A stretch of DNA of 64,000 nt from Pseudomonas sp. KUIN-1 (GTDB lineage Bacteria; Pseudomonadota; Gammaproteobacteria; Pseudomonadales; Pseudomonadaceae), in assembly GCF_009176725.1 (NCBI RefSeq), contig NZ_AP020337.1, forward strand, positions 310,001-374,000, read 5' to 3'. Below the pieces are notes generated by a model. That model did no database searches. It was not told where the DNA came from and was given only the letters and a program-made list of their open reading frames with translations. A program made the translations under genes and the position numbers. The first letter of the stretch is position 1. Every line of letters begins with the position of its first letter. Of this stretch, positions 43,702 to 52,470 are shown in pieces.

Positions 43702-44652
43702 ATGAGCCTTCACGAAAACTTCGGCCAGCCGCTGCTGACCTTTCCCGATGCGGAAAAAAGCCCACTGAGCATTCGCGCCAAGGCGCTGGTGTTCATCGAT
43801 CCACGCTCGCGCCGGTTGCGTGAAGAAATGGAGCAACTGGCTCCCCGTTCTCTTCCGGTACTGATCCGTGGCGAGTCCGGGACCGGCAAGGAATTGCTGG
43901 CCCGGCACATTCATCGCGGCAGTGATCGCTCGGGTTTGTTCGTTTCAGTGAACTGCGGTGCCATCAGCCCTACATACGCCGATGCCGAATTGTTCGGCTA
44001 TGCCGCCGGAGCCCACAGTGGGACGGTCAGCAGCCGCGCGGGATGGTTCGGTTCGGCCAATGGCGGCACCTTGTACCTGGACGAGATCGGCGACCTGCCG
44101 TTGCCGATCCAGGTCAAGCTGCTGGCGGCCCTTGAAAATCACGAAGTCACGCGAGTGGGCGCGCAGCAGCCGAGCCCGGTCGATGTGCGTCTGGTCGCCG
44201 CCACCAGTATCGATCTGGCGCAGGCCGTGGCTGCCGGGAAATTCCACGAGCGTCTTTATCATTACCTGAGCGAGGGCCGCCTCGATCTGCCTGCATTGCG
44301 CGAGCAGCCGGGCAACATCCTGCCGTTGGCCGAATATTTTGTCGGGATCTACAGCCAGCGTCTGAACCTGCCGGTGCAACTGATCAGCGAGGAGGCGCAG
44401 CGGACGCTGGAGGCCCACAGCTGGCCCGGCAATACCCGTGAACTGGAGAACGTCATTCACTTCGCCCTGCTGGTCAGCAGCGGTGATGAAATTCGCGCAC
44501 AGGATATCAATCTGCCGGACATCGCCGATCCGTTGACGCTGATCGAGCGCCAGACGCAGCTATTGCTCAACGGTAGTGATGGCAGGCAGCTTTCCGCGCT
44601 CAGGCAATTGCTTGAAACAGTCACCTCGGAGCTGGCGCGGCTACCTGCTTGA
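43702..44652 (+). CDS. sigma-54-interacting AAA+ activator, atypical
   Basis: A 316-residue protein consisting essentially of a sigma-54 activation domain. Walker A is GESGTGKE (57-64), Walker B LYLDEIGDLP (~124), and WPGNTRELENV lies in the lid. The GAFTGA loop that contacts sigma-54 reads GAHSGT (103-108). There is no receiver or PAS domain before it, and the last ~45 residues (LIERQTQLLLNGSDGRQLSA and on) show no Fis-type helix-turn-helix. Members of the SfnR-like group in pseudomonads are also short. The next gene encodes a MetQ-like protein, so a role in sulfur-compound use is plausible. Confidence 0.85.
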   Translation: MSLHENFGQPLLTFPDAEKSPLSIRAKALVFIDPRSRRLREEMEQLAPRSLPVLIRGESGTGKELLARHIHRGSDRSGLFVSVNCGAISPTYADAELFGYAAGAHSGTVSSRAGWFGSANGGTLYLDEIGDLPLPIQVKLLAALENHEVTRVGAQQPSPVDVRLVAATSIDLAQAVAAGKFHERLYHYLSEGRLDLPALREQPGNILPLAEYFVGIYSQRLNLPVQLISEEAQRTLEAHSWPGNTRELENVIHFALLVSSGDEIRAQDINLPDIADPLTLIERQTQLLLNGSDGRQLSALRQLLETVTSELARLPA

Positions 44653-44855
44653 GCGCGTCCCGGCGCGGTCTTGATGAGGTACAGTAGCTTCTGGTGCAAA
44701 AAAGCATAAGCACTCGATTAAAAAGTATTTTATCGGAATATAAAACACCGGTAATGTCAGCATGATGTCGCAGGGTTCGGATAGCTGTGGCAAATCATTG
44801 AATAATAAGGTGTCATTTTCTGGATGACGCTCTCGGATTTCGTTAAGGACATTGC

Positions 44856-45638
44856 ATGAAAAAGACGTTTTTGCTGACCGCTCTGGCGGCTGTGTTCTCC
44901 ATTGGCCTGGCTCACGCAGGTGAAAAGCTGGTCGTCGGCGCAACGCCCGTACCGCATGCGGAAATCCTCAAACTGATCCAGCCGACGCTGGCCAAGGAAG
45001 GTGTGGACCTGGAAATCAAGGTCTTCACTGACTACGTACAACCCAACGTCCAGTTGAGCGAGAAGCGTCTGGATGCCAACTACTTCCAGACCAAGCCTTA
45101 CCTGGATGGCTTCAACAAGGGTAAAGGCACCAACCTGGTAACCGGCGTTGGCGTGCATGTCGAACCGTTCGGCGGCTACTCGAAAAAGTACAAGAGCGTG
45201 AAAGATCTGCCTGAAGGCGCAACCATTGCCATTCCGAACGAAGGCAGCAACGCCGGGCGTGCGCTGATCCTGTTGGACAAGAACGGCCTGATCACCCTGA
45301 AGGATCCGAAAAACGCACTGTCCACGCCGAAAGACATCGCCAGCAACCCGAAGAATTTCAAGTTCCGCGAACTGGAGTCGGCTGTACTGCCACGCGCCTT
45401 GAGCCAGGTTGACCTCGCGCTGATCAATACCAACTACGCGCTGGAAGCCAAGCTCAATCCGAAGAAAGACGCGCTGATCATCGAGGGTTCGGATTCGCCG
45501 TACGTGAACTTCCTCGTGACCCGCGAAGACAACGCCCACACCGACGCCATCGAGAAACTGTCGAAAGCGCTGACCAGCCAGGAAGTGAAAGACTTCATCA
45601 ACAAGAAGTACGACGGCGCGGTACTGCCTGCGTTCTGA
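44856..45638 (+). CDS. MetQ/NlpA family periplasmic binding protein
   Basis: A 260-residue secreted binding protein. The signal peptide ends LAHAG (about residue 21-22) with no lipobox cysteine, unlike E. coli MetQ which is a lipoprotein. The mature protein begins KLVVGATPVPHAEILKLIQP and has KRLDANYFQTKPYLDGF and IPNEGSNAGRALILL, typical of D/L-methionine-binding MetQ. No MetN ATPase or MetI permease is adjacent. Around 200 AT-rich nt precede it. Confidence 0.9.
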   Translation: MKKTFLLTALAAVFSIGLAHAGEKLVVGATPVPHAEILKLIQPTLAKEGVDLEIKVFTDYVQPNVQLSEKRLDANYFQTKPYLDGFNKGKGTNLVTGVGVHVEPFGGYSKKYKSVKDLPEGATIAIPNEGSNAGRALILLDKNGLITLKDPKNALSTPKDIASNPKNFKFRELESAVLPRALSQVDLALINTNYALEAKLNPKKDALIIEGSDSPYVNFLVTREDNAHTDAIEKLSKALTSQEVKDFINKKYDGAVLPAF

Positions 45639-45654
45639 CCCACTGACTCTCGTT

Positions 45655-45795
45655 CCTCCAACTATCATGCGACGCTCCGCGTCGCATGCCGTTCTGAACG
45701 CTCCGCGTCCGATCCTGAATGTGCGACGCTGCACAGATTTGTGACGCAGAGCGTCACCCAAGGCATTCCCACGCTGGAGCGTGAGGAACGATAAC
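45655..45795. repeat. R2 palindromic repeats
   Basis: GCGACGCTCCGCGTCGC (45,670-45,686), GAACGCTCCGCGTCC, GTGACGCAGAGCGTCAC and CCCACGCTGGAGCGTGAGGA, the same family as the 157-bp array, between MetQ and the convergent lipase gene. Confidence 0.75.
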
Positions 45796-45800
45796 CTCAA

Positions 45801-47054
45801 CTATCGTGCGACGCTCTTCGTCTCCCCACAATTCCCCGTCATAAGCTCCCCCGAAAATGCTTTCTCGACAAAACGTGTCGAGTCCGGCAGTGAGCCATTC
45901 ACTGCGCCGGAGTGATCCAGTTGCGGGTAGTAATGCCATTCGATGCGGTCGCCTGCCCTGCACGCGTCCTTGACCAGCGCGATCTGGCTGCGAACAGGTG
46001 AGATGACATCCTTGCCCCCGGTACCGATAAATACCGGAATGTCCGACTTTACCGTCGGGTAGTCCGAATGGCGATTGACCTGATCCAGTGCTTTCTCGGG
46101 TGAACGTTTGAAACTGTTGTTGAACGTCAGTCCATCCGCGACCACCTTGCGCTCGATGGCTTGCAGGCATTCACGCTGGCTGGTTTCAAACGCGGGCTTC
46201 GCGCGGTCGCTCAGGTAATCGGCGGGATGCAGCAACGGGTTGATCAGCGCGGCGGTACTCAATCGCAACAGGTTGTAGGCCAGCGACGGCGAGACCTGAT
46301 CGCGGAAGTTATCCGATCCCGTATGTTTCTCATGCAATTGAGCCATCGGATACGGCGTCCCGGTCGCAACCACGCCGACAATATTCAGCTCCGGTGCGTA
46401 AGTCTTCTTGTAGACCGCCGTCGCAAACGCCGCACGACCGCCCTGCGACTGACCAAACACAACAACCCGCGAAGACAGATTGAAATCCGCCCTCTGAACT
46501 GCACGAATGCTGTCCAGAACGCCGTAAGCCAGCGGGCTGCTCAGCCCGAACGGATGCAGCCCCGGCGTCCCCAGTCCCTCATAGTCAGTGGCCACAATCG
46601 CGTAACCGCGCCCGAGCCATTCATTCAGATAGCGCGTGTCGCGACCACTGCGCCCGGCAAAAGAAGGCGCGCAGACATCCGCACTACCAACCGTGCCATG
46701 CGCCCACGCCATCAACGGCCATCCACCCTTCGGCGGCGTGCCCTTGGGAGTAAACAGTGCGCCGGAGACTACGACTGGCTGGTTGTTGAGCCCATCGGTG
46801 GAGGTATACAAAATACGGACATTCTGGCTAGCATTATCAAGGCTCTGAATGGGCGTCAGTGGCTCGGCGCGCAGCATCCGTCCGGGCGTTGACGGCACTT
46901 TATCTGTCCATGCGTAAAACGCGGGAACACCGCCTTCGCCTGGCTGGGTAGCGCCGACAGTTTTCGCGCTAGTGCCTGGTGCTCCGCTACAGCCTGTGAG
47001 CAGAGCTATCAGCAAGGCGACCAGAGCGGTCGAGGATCCTGGCGACGAGTACAT
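45801..47054 (-). CDS. secretory lipase-like alpha/beta hydrolase, lipoprotein
   Basis: A 417-residue lipoprotein: the signal peptide ends with lipobox LLTGCSG (Cys about residue 22). The hydrolase domain has the nucleophile elbow GQSQGGRAAF (about residue 200), the oxyanion region WAHGTVGSADVCAPSF, an acid in FIGTGGKDVISP and the His in PQLDHSGAVNG, an architecture of the LIP (secretory lipase) family. Probably outer-membrane anchored. Convergent with metQ across R2 repeats. Confidence 0.87.
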   Translation of the reverse strand: MYSSPGSSTALVALLIALLTGCSGAPGTSAKTVGATQPGEGGVPAFYAWTDKVPSTPGRMLRAEPLTPIQSLDNASQNVRILYTSTDGLNNQPVVVSGALFTPKGTPPKGGWPLMAWAHGTVGSADVCAPSFAGRSGRDTRYLNEWLGRGYAIVATDYEGLGTPGLHPFGLSSPLAYGVLDSIRAVQRADFNLSSRVVVFGQSQGGRAAFATAVYKKTYAPELNIVGVVATGTPYPMAQLHEKHTGSDNFRDQVSPSLAYNLLRLSTAALINPLLHPADYLSDRAKPAFETSQRECLQAIERKVVADGLTFNNSFKRSPEKALDQVNRHSDYPTVKSDIPVFIGTGGKDVISPVRSQIALVKDACRAGDRIEWHYYPQLDHSGAVNGSLPDSTRFVEKAFSGELMTGNCGETKSVAR

Positions 47055-47520
47055 GAATATTTCTCCGCGCGTTCACAGGAGAGGGCGTATCAGTGTCTTC
47101 GATAGTAAGCCGATTGAAGTACCCGCGTCACTGAGTGCAGCAGGTTCAGTGCATGAATCGAGCGATGTGAGCAAGCCCGCTATTCTATTCGTACTTTTGA
47201 ACTAAGACCCTCATATGGATGAATCCTGTCATTCGTCGTTGACAAAATACCGGATCCAATACCTTGATTTTTCTTGACAGGAAATGGGGTTGGGTGTAAA
47301 TATTTTGCCCGCTGCAATCCGTTTATTAGGCTGTTAAAAATGGATGCGACACGACTCATAATAAAATGGATTTTAAATGATGCCCTATTGTCTTGATCGC
47401 CATCTTCTATTCGCGACAGCGCTTCAAAGTCCATAATCTCATTGCTGGTATTTACAGGTCGCGCCGGTAGCGCGAAACAATGTGTTGTACATTGACCTCT
47501 AAAATAGGCAGGGAGTTACT
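47055..47520 (+). promoter_or_regulatory. AT-rich leader and promoter region of the ectC-like cluster
   Basis: 466 nt with no convincing gene. TTGACA occurs twice (47,239-47,244; 47,274-47,279); the second is followed after 17 nt by TAAATA (47,297-47,302), a plausible sigma-70 promoter. A ~220-nt leader follows with two adjacent perfect dyads: TCGCGC-CGGTA-GCGCGA (47,459-47,475) and CAATGT-GTTGT-ACATTG (47,478-47,494). Either could be an operator or an mRNA hairpin. Confidence 0.5.
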
Positions 47521-48201
47521 ATGAGAGTAGTGGACAGTTCCGTTCTGAAAAAGTGGTACGACAGCGAGTACAGTGCGTGCAGTAGTGGTACTTTGTTTGG
47601 CGAGTTAAGGGAGGAGTTAAAACGGTTTTTATCAAACTTGCCTGATGGTCCTGGTGACGTGCTGGAGCTTGGCTGCGGAGACGGTCGCAACCTCGCGGCT
47701 TTGGCGATTAAAGGCTACAGCCTTAGCGGCGTGGACATGGTTGACAGCACGGTACATAGCCGCCAGCTCAATCCATGGCTAAAGGACATGAATTTTCAGC
47801 AAGCGAATATCCTGAACTACACACCCGCACCTGAAGGTTACGACGTACTGGTGTGTTCTGAAGTGCTCCACTTTTTCACTAAAGATGAGCTTCAACAGGT
47901 CATGCCGAAAATAATCGGTGCAGTGAAACCCGGCGGGTATATCGTTCTGGACTTGTTGTCCGACTTGACTCGTTTCTTTCAAGCCACGGGAGAGCCGTTT
48001 ATCTGGGATAAAGAAGCCGGGCTGTCCATCCAGGACAGCGAAGGCTTTTTTGATCGATGGCTTAGTGGCTTCGATATTGTTGATTTCAGTCACTTTTTTG
48101 ATAATCAAAGTTGGCCACTTACCGACTCCGTCAGCCTGCCAGTAGAGCCTTATACATGGCAAGGTACTTATGTGTCGGTGTGTGCTAAAAAACGTAAGTA
48201 A
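47521..48201 (+). CDS. class I SAM-dependent methyltransferase (cluster gene 1)
   Basis: A 226-residue Rossmann-fold methyltransferase. Motif I is VLELGCGDGRNLAALA (about residues 46-61), the acidic residue binding SAM ribose is in SGVDMVDS, and motif IV lies in YDVLVCSEVLHFFTK. The cap beyond residue 150 (FFDRWLSGFDIVDFSHFFD) is unlike housekeeping methyltransferases, so the substrate is probably a small molecule. GGGAG stands 5 nt before the ATG. It is the first gene of a seven-gene, same-strand run. Confidence 0.88.
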   Translation: MRVVDSSVLKKWYDSEYSACSSGTLFGELREELKRFLSNLPDGPGDVLELGCGDGRNLAALAIKGYSLSGVDMVDSTVHSRQLNPWLKDMNFQQANILNYTPAPEGYDVLVCSEVLHFFTKDELQQVMPKIIGAVKPGGYIVLDLLSDLTRFFQATGEPFIWDKEAGLSIQDSEGFFDRWLSGFDIVDFSHFFDNQSWPLTDSVSLPVEPYTWQGTYVSVCAKKRK

Positions 48202-48236
48202 TGCCAGGGATGTTTCGCTTAAAAGGAAGTTAAACG

Positions 48237-49778
48237 ATGCAGTTGTTTCATCAGGTTATCGCAGATAACGCCCGTAGATATCCGACCAAGCCGGCCATTA
48301 TTCTAGACGGGCAGGCGACTTCTTATCGGGAATTGCAACAGCGGGTAGATGACATCGCGTCGTTGCTTGCAACGCTCGGTATCCTCCCTGGCGACCGTGT
48401 AGGTCTCTACGCGCCGATCTCCATTGACCTGATCGCAAGCTATCTGGGTATGCTGCAAGCCGGAGTGATCACCGCTGCGACTCATCACACCCTCAGCCGT
48501 ACCAAGCTGATTCATCAACTCAAGCATTCCGGTGCCCGGGTGCTGATCACCGACTGCACTGATGATTTGCCTGACTTGATCAATGAGGCCGGTCTCGAGC
48601 TTGTTTTGCTCACTGTCCCGATTCCAACAGCAATACCTGGGGTTATTCAACTTGCCGAGGCTGTCTCGGGGTACCGCGATGAAGTGAGCGCCGTAGCCTC
48701 ATTATTGACCGATGACCCTGAACGCCCCACATCGATATTTTATACCTCGGGGTCGACCTTCAATCCGAAAGGCGTACTCGTCAATCACCGCATCATGTTG
48801 GCGGCCAGCAGTCGGGTCACTGCTTACCTGGGTAACGAAGCCGATGACCGAATCCTCAGCTACTCAACACTGGCATCGGACTACGGCGTCTATAACGTAA
48901 TGATGCCGTTGTACGCAGGGGCTACCAGTGTCATTGAGAGCCGGCCTGCAGGTAGCGCAGAAGAAGTACTCGCGGTCGTCGAACGCGAGGCGGTGACCGC
49001 AATGCATGTCTTTCCTCCGGTATTTTGCCTGCTGGCCAATGCCGGACCCGAGTGGCAGGCACGGGTACCTGGCTTGCGTTATATCTCCAGCAGCGGACAG
49101 GCCCTTCATAGCCGTCACATTCAGCGCATTCGCCAGGCGCTGCCTCAGGTGCAGATTTTCTCCAACTACGGACTCACTGAATGCAAGCGCGTGAGCTACC
49201 TGCCCCCCGAGGAAATTGATCGTCGGCCAACGTCTGTAGGCAAACCTCTGCCCGGTGTCAGTCTGTACTTGCTGGACGAGCATGACCGGGTGATCGACCA
49301 GCCTGGGCAGGTTGGCGAGTTGCTGGTGACAAGCGACTACCTGATGCTTGAGTACTGGGACATGCCTGAAGCGAACGCCAGAGCCTTTGTTCACAATGCT
49401 TTCGGTCACTCGCGGCTGTACCGCACGGGCGATCTGTTCAAGCAGGACGCAGAGGGCTATCTCTACTATGTTGCCCGCAAGGACGACGTATTTGCGCGCA
49501 ATATCTGGAACGTGAACCCACGGGAGATCGAGCAGTGTCTGGCTTCGCACCCGGCGGTTGCCGAGGTGCTGGTGGTGCCGGTCGCTGACGAGTCGGCCGG
49601 GCATGTGCCCAAGGCGTGCATCGTGCTTGATAGCGACCACCGTCAGACCAGCGGACAAACGCTGATCGACTATTGCAAGGCGCATCTGGATTGGCACATG
49701 GTCCCGACTCAGTGCGTGTTTCTTGAGGCTCTGCCAAAAACCGATTCGGGCAAGTTTTCCGCCAAAGGACTGATCTGA
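48237..49778 (+). CDS. AMP-dependent ligase (adenylate-forming enzyme; cluster gene 2)
   Basis: A 513-residue ANL-superfamily enzyme. Core motifs: FYTSGSTFNPKGVLV (P-loop, A3), FSNYGLTECKR (A5), SRLYRTGDLF (A7), ARKDDVFARNIWNVNPREIE (A8 hinge) and KTDSGKFSAKGL with the catalytic lysine (A10). There is no fused carrier domain and no carrier protein in the cluster, so it probably makes an acyl-CoA, an amide/ester intermediate or a free acyl-adenylate. Substrate unknown. AAGGAAG precedes the ATG. Confidence 0.9.
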   Translation: MQLFHQVIADNARRYPTKPAIILDGQATSYRELQQRVDDIASLLATLGILPGDRVGLYAPISIDLIASYLGMLQAGVITAATHHTLSRTKLIHQLKHSGARVLITDCTDDLPDLINEAGLELVLLTVPIPTAIPGVIQLAEAVSGYRDEVSAVASLLTDDPERPTSIFYTSGSTFNPKGVLVNHRIMLAASSRVTAYLGNEADDRILSYSTLASDYGVYNVMMPLYAGATSVIESRPAGSAEEVLAVVEREAVTAMHVFPPVFCLLANAGPEWQARVPGLRYISSSGQALHSRHIQRIRQALPQVQIFSNYGLTECKRVSYLPPEEIDRRPTSVGKPLPGVSLYLLDEHDRVIDQPGQVGELLVTSDYLMLEYWDMPEANARAFVHNAFGHSRLYRTGDLFKQDAEGYLYYVARKDDVFARNIWNVNPREIEQCLASHPAVAEVLVVPVADESAGHVPKACIVLDSDHRQTSGQTLIDYCKAHLDWHMVPTQCVFLEALPKTDSGKFSAKGLI

Positions 49779-49794
49779 TAGAAGGAGCTATGCC

Positions 49795-50826
49795 ATGAAG
49801 ACGTTACTCCAGCCAAATGTCGACACGCCCCTCGACCGTGACCTGCAACAGAGTGCGATGCTGAAACTTGCAGGACACTTCCACAGTCTGGCAACAGGTG
49901 CCACTCAAGTGCCCTTGCAGTCCCTGGACAGTCATCTACGATGCGATATCCAGGACCCGCAGGTCCTTGATTACCACGATCGACTCATCTCGGGTGCCGG
50001 GCCATTATTTTCCCACTTTCTGGCCAGCGTGCCCTACATCCTTGAGGAACTGGCCAGAGTCGGCGTTGCGCTGGCCCGTTTTGCTCAGCTAAATAGCAGG
50101 GAAACAGGCCAAACCTTCAGCCTGTTTGAAGTGGACGCCTTTGACGGAAGTAACGGCCGCGCACTCGCGGGTCATTCGCATGGCTTGATTCAAAGCTTTA
50201 CGTCCTCTCCGAACGCGGCCAATCAGATTACCTTCAATCGGCATGCCGACCCGGCGTTGTCGTTGTTCTTTGCGCAGTCGGTGTTCAAGGTAACAGGCGC
50301 TCTGTTGGCGACCCCCGAATACGATCGCTTCAGGGGGGGATTCGACTTCATCTATGAGATGGCCGCATTCCAGTTCTATACCCGTGACCGCGTTGGCCAG
50401 ATTTCCCACATCAAGCAGTTTCTGAAGCCGGGCGGCCTGGTATTTTTTCTGGAGAAGCTCGATCACCCCGATCCGGAAGAATACCTTTTGCGGGAGCGGA
50501 TCAAGGATGAGCAGTTCAAGACCCGCTACTTCAGTGAAGAAGAGATACGCTGGAAGCGCCAGCAGATGCTCGAATACATGCAAAACGGTCAAGTCACGCT
50601 GGAAGCGCTGGTGAGCGCTCTTTGCGCTCGCTTCAAATGTGTGCACCTGCTATGGAGCAGCAGCAACTTCTGTGAGTTCGTTGCCTCGGACGACCCGCAA
50701 CAGTTAGAACAGTTTCTGGATCTACTGGGCCCGACAGTCCAGCCAGCGGATTTTTGCTTTGAACGTTCGCGTCTTGGCGCCATAGCTCCTTCGCAAAAAG
50801 GTGTTGTGGAGTTTGGCGATGCTTGA
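49795..50826 (+). CDS. methyltransferase-like protein (cluster gene 3)
   Basis: A 343-residue protein. The C-terminal half reads as a methyltransferase fold: FDFIYEMAAFQFYTRDRVGQ resembles motif IV and ISHIKQFLKPGGLVFFLEKL is the classical motif VI region. The expected glycine-rich motif I is degenerate (TFSLFEVDAFDGSNGRALAG), so SAM binding is uncertain. AAGGAG lies 7 nt before the start, 16 nt after the ligase stop. Its end overlaps the next gene by 8 nt. Confidence 0.7.
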   Translation: MKTLLQPNVDTPLDRDLQQSAMLKLAGHFHSLATGATQVPLQSLDSHLRCDIQDPQVLDYHDRLISGAGPLFSHFLASVPYILEELARVGVALARFAQLNSRETGQTFSLFEVDAFDGSNGRALAGHSHGLIQSFTSSPNAANQITFNRHADPALSLFFAQSVFKVTGALLATPEYDRFRGGFDFIYEMAAFQFYTRDRVGQISHIKQFLKPGGLVFFLEKLDHPDPEEYLLRERIKDEQFKTRYFSEEEIRWKRQQMLEYMQNGQVTLEALVSALCARFKCVHLLWSSSNFCEFVASDDPQQLEQFLDLLGPTVQPADFCFERSRLGAIAPSQKGVVEFGDA

Positions 50827-52000
50827 GCCTGCCGAGCAAGCGTTCCAGCGCAACGTAGTGTCCTTGATGTGTCAGCGGGCGGTCGCGTATCTGCCTTTGT
50901 GGCGAGAGCGGGCTGCTGTGGCCGAAACAAATCGCCGGCTGAGCAGTAGCACATTCGACGAACTGTTTACCGAAGGCTGGCTGGATCTGGTGTCGCCACG
51001 CGCGCCTGTCACAGGTACGGGTCACTGGCCCACTCTGGTAGAAAGCGCACGGATTGCGGCTCGGGCGTGTGCCTCCACAGGCTGGATGCTGGCGTTGGTG
51101 GGTGGTCACGGCTCAATCGCCCGGCGACTGCCCCCCGCCTGCGTAGACCAGCTTTACAGCCATGGCCCACGACAGTTGTTCGCTTCAGCATCTACCAGTA
51201 CCGATAGCCTGCTGTCCTTTGAACCAGAAGGTGTTCGGGTTGACGGGCGCTGGCGCTTCAGTTCGGGCATTGAGGATGCTACCTGGTTAATGCTCAACGC
51301 CCCCTGCGCTGACCACCCTGAAGCCGCTTGCACCCCGCGCTTTCTGGTGCTGGTCGCCGCCAACGAAGTGGAGAGGCTTCACAATTGGGACAGCTGCGGT
51401 ATGGCGGCAACCGGTTCTCACGACGTGCTGCTCCGGCGGTTGTTGGTGCCGCATGACCGCGTCTTCGCGCTGCATGAAGTGTTTGCGCAGGACCCGCTTG
51501 CATTGGCGTGCGACTACATCGACAGGTTGCCCCTCGTGCCCTATCTGACCACCTCGATCATTGGCCCGCTACTGGGCTGTGCAGAGGGTGCTCTTGCCGC
51601 GTTTGTAGCGGCCTTCAACAGTTCATCGGCGGTAAGTGATCCCCGGATCGCCGAACAGGCTGCACACTCGGCCGCACAGCTCTACAGCGTCGAGCTGTTG
51701 TATGACTCGTTGATCTCCCGGCTGCACGAGGCGGGACTCAGTGACCGGGTTCTGGACGCAGCGCAATTGTTGCAGCTCAAGCGCGACCGCGCCTATCTGG
51801 CGCAACAATGCGTGCAGGCCGTGCACCGGTTAGTGGAAAGGCTCGGTGCGTCTTCCTTGGTTGCCAGTAACCCGCTTCAGCGTCACTGGCGTGATATCCA
51901 GGCGATGGCCGCGCACCGAGACGTGACCTGGAACGAAACGATGCAGGCCTGTGGCGACGCGATTCTGCGGCCTGCCACTGACAACGCTCAAAAGAATTGA
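50819..52000 (+). CDS. acyl-CoA dehydrogenase-fold flavin monooxygenase (cluster gene 4)
   Basis: A 393-residue protein of the acyl-CoA dehydrogenase superfamily. The pattern [18 protein letters not shown], then [15 protein letters not shown], and the C-terminal [20 protein letters not shown] is that of FMNH2-dependent two-component monooxygenases (HsaA, DszC, HpaB-C2 type) rather than true dehydrogenases, as the catalytic glutamate region is not evident. It would need a separate flavin reductase, absent here. Start at 50,819 with TGGAG upstream, overlapping the previous gene, so the pair is coupled. Confidence 0.82.
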   Translation: MLEPAEQAFQRNVVSLMCQRAVAYLPLWRERAAVAETNRRLSSSTFDELFTEGWLDLVSPRAPVTGTGHWPTLVESARIAARACASTGWMLALVGGHGSIARRLPPACVDQLYSHGPRQLFASASTSTDSLLSFEPEGVRVDGRWRFSSGIEDATWLMLNAPCADHPEAACTPRFLVLVAANEVERLHNWDSCGMAATGSHDVLLRRLLVPHDRVFALHEVFAQDPLALACDYIDRLPLVPYLTTSIIGPLLGCAEGALAAFVAAFNSSSAVSDPRIAEQAAHSAAQLYSVELLYDSLISRLHEAGLSDRVLDAAQLLQLKRDRAYLAQQCVQAVHRLVERLGASSLVASNPLQRHWRDIQAMAAHRDVTWNETMQACGDAILRPATDNAQKN

Positions 52001-52035
52001 GTTTTTTCCCGTCGGCCACCTCAGAGAGGTTTCAC

Positions 52036-52422
52036 ATGTTTGTTCGCAACAAAACCGATGTCGAGAACACCCCTTATTTCGTCGAATGGGGCGCCGGAAC
52101 CAGTCACCGTCTGCTCACTGAACGTGATGCTATGGGCTTTACGCTGTGCCACACCATTGTCCGCGCGGGCACAGAGTCGCTCTTGCATTACCGCAATCAC
52201 CTTGAGGCGTGCTATTGCATTGGAGGTGAAGGCGAAGTCGAGGACATGCAAGGCAACGTATTTCCGATCCGGCCTGGGGATGTGTATGTGCTTGACCAGC
52301 ACGATCGGCACTTTCTGCGCGGAGGCAAGGAGCAGGACCTGATACTGGTCAGCGTCTTCAATCCGCCTTTGCGTGGGGACGAGCGACATAACCTCAATGA
52401 CGGTACGGGATCCGCTTACTAA
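52036..52422 (+). CDS. ectC: ectoine synthase (EctC) homologue without ectA/ectB (cluster gene 5)
   Basis: A 128-residue single-cupin cyclase. Begins [10 protein letters not shown] and carries [59 protein letters not shown] and [14 protein letters not shown], all typical of EctC. The iron ligands I recall for EctC (Glu57, Tyr84, His92) are present at exactly those positions. EctC closes N-gamma-acetyl-diaminobutyrate to ectoine and can also cyclise glutamine. No EctA acetyltransferase or EctB aminotransferase lies nearby; an orphan ectC is known in P. syringae. The start at 52,036 has AGAGAGG upstream. Confidence 0.92.
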   Translation: MFVRNKTDVENTPYFVEWGAGTSHRLLTERDAMGFTLCHTIVRAGTESLLHYRNHLEACYCIGGEGEVEDMQGNVFPIRPGDVYVLDQHDRHFLRGGKEQDLILVSVFNPPLRGDERHNLNDGTGSAY

Positions 52423-52470
52423 TGTTTCTTCTGGCCGCTATGCCACACCGCTTACTGACAGGAGTTCTCC

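Noticed and set aside
44700..44855. sigma-54 promoter upstream of metQ (TGGCAAATCATTGAAT)
   Set aside because: The -12 GC pair is missing; only a partial match to the consensus.
47340..47396. 18-codon possible leader peptide before the methyltransferase gene
   Set aside because: Weak ribosome binding site and no codon run or terminator-antiterminator pair to suggest attenuation.
47180..47434. 84-codon minus-strand frame in the leader of the ectC-like cluster
   Set aside because: No convincing start site; overlaps the likely promoter. Could be an old gene remnant but nothing supports it.
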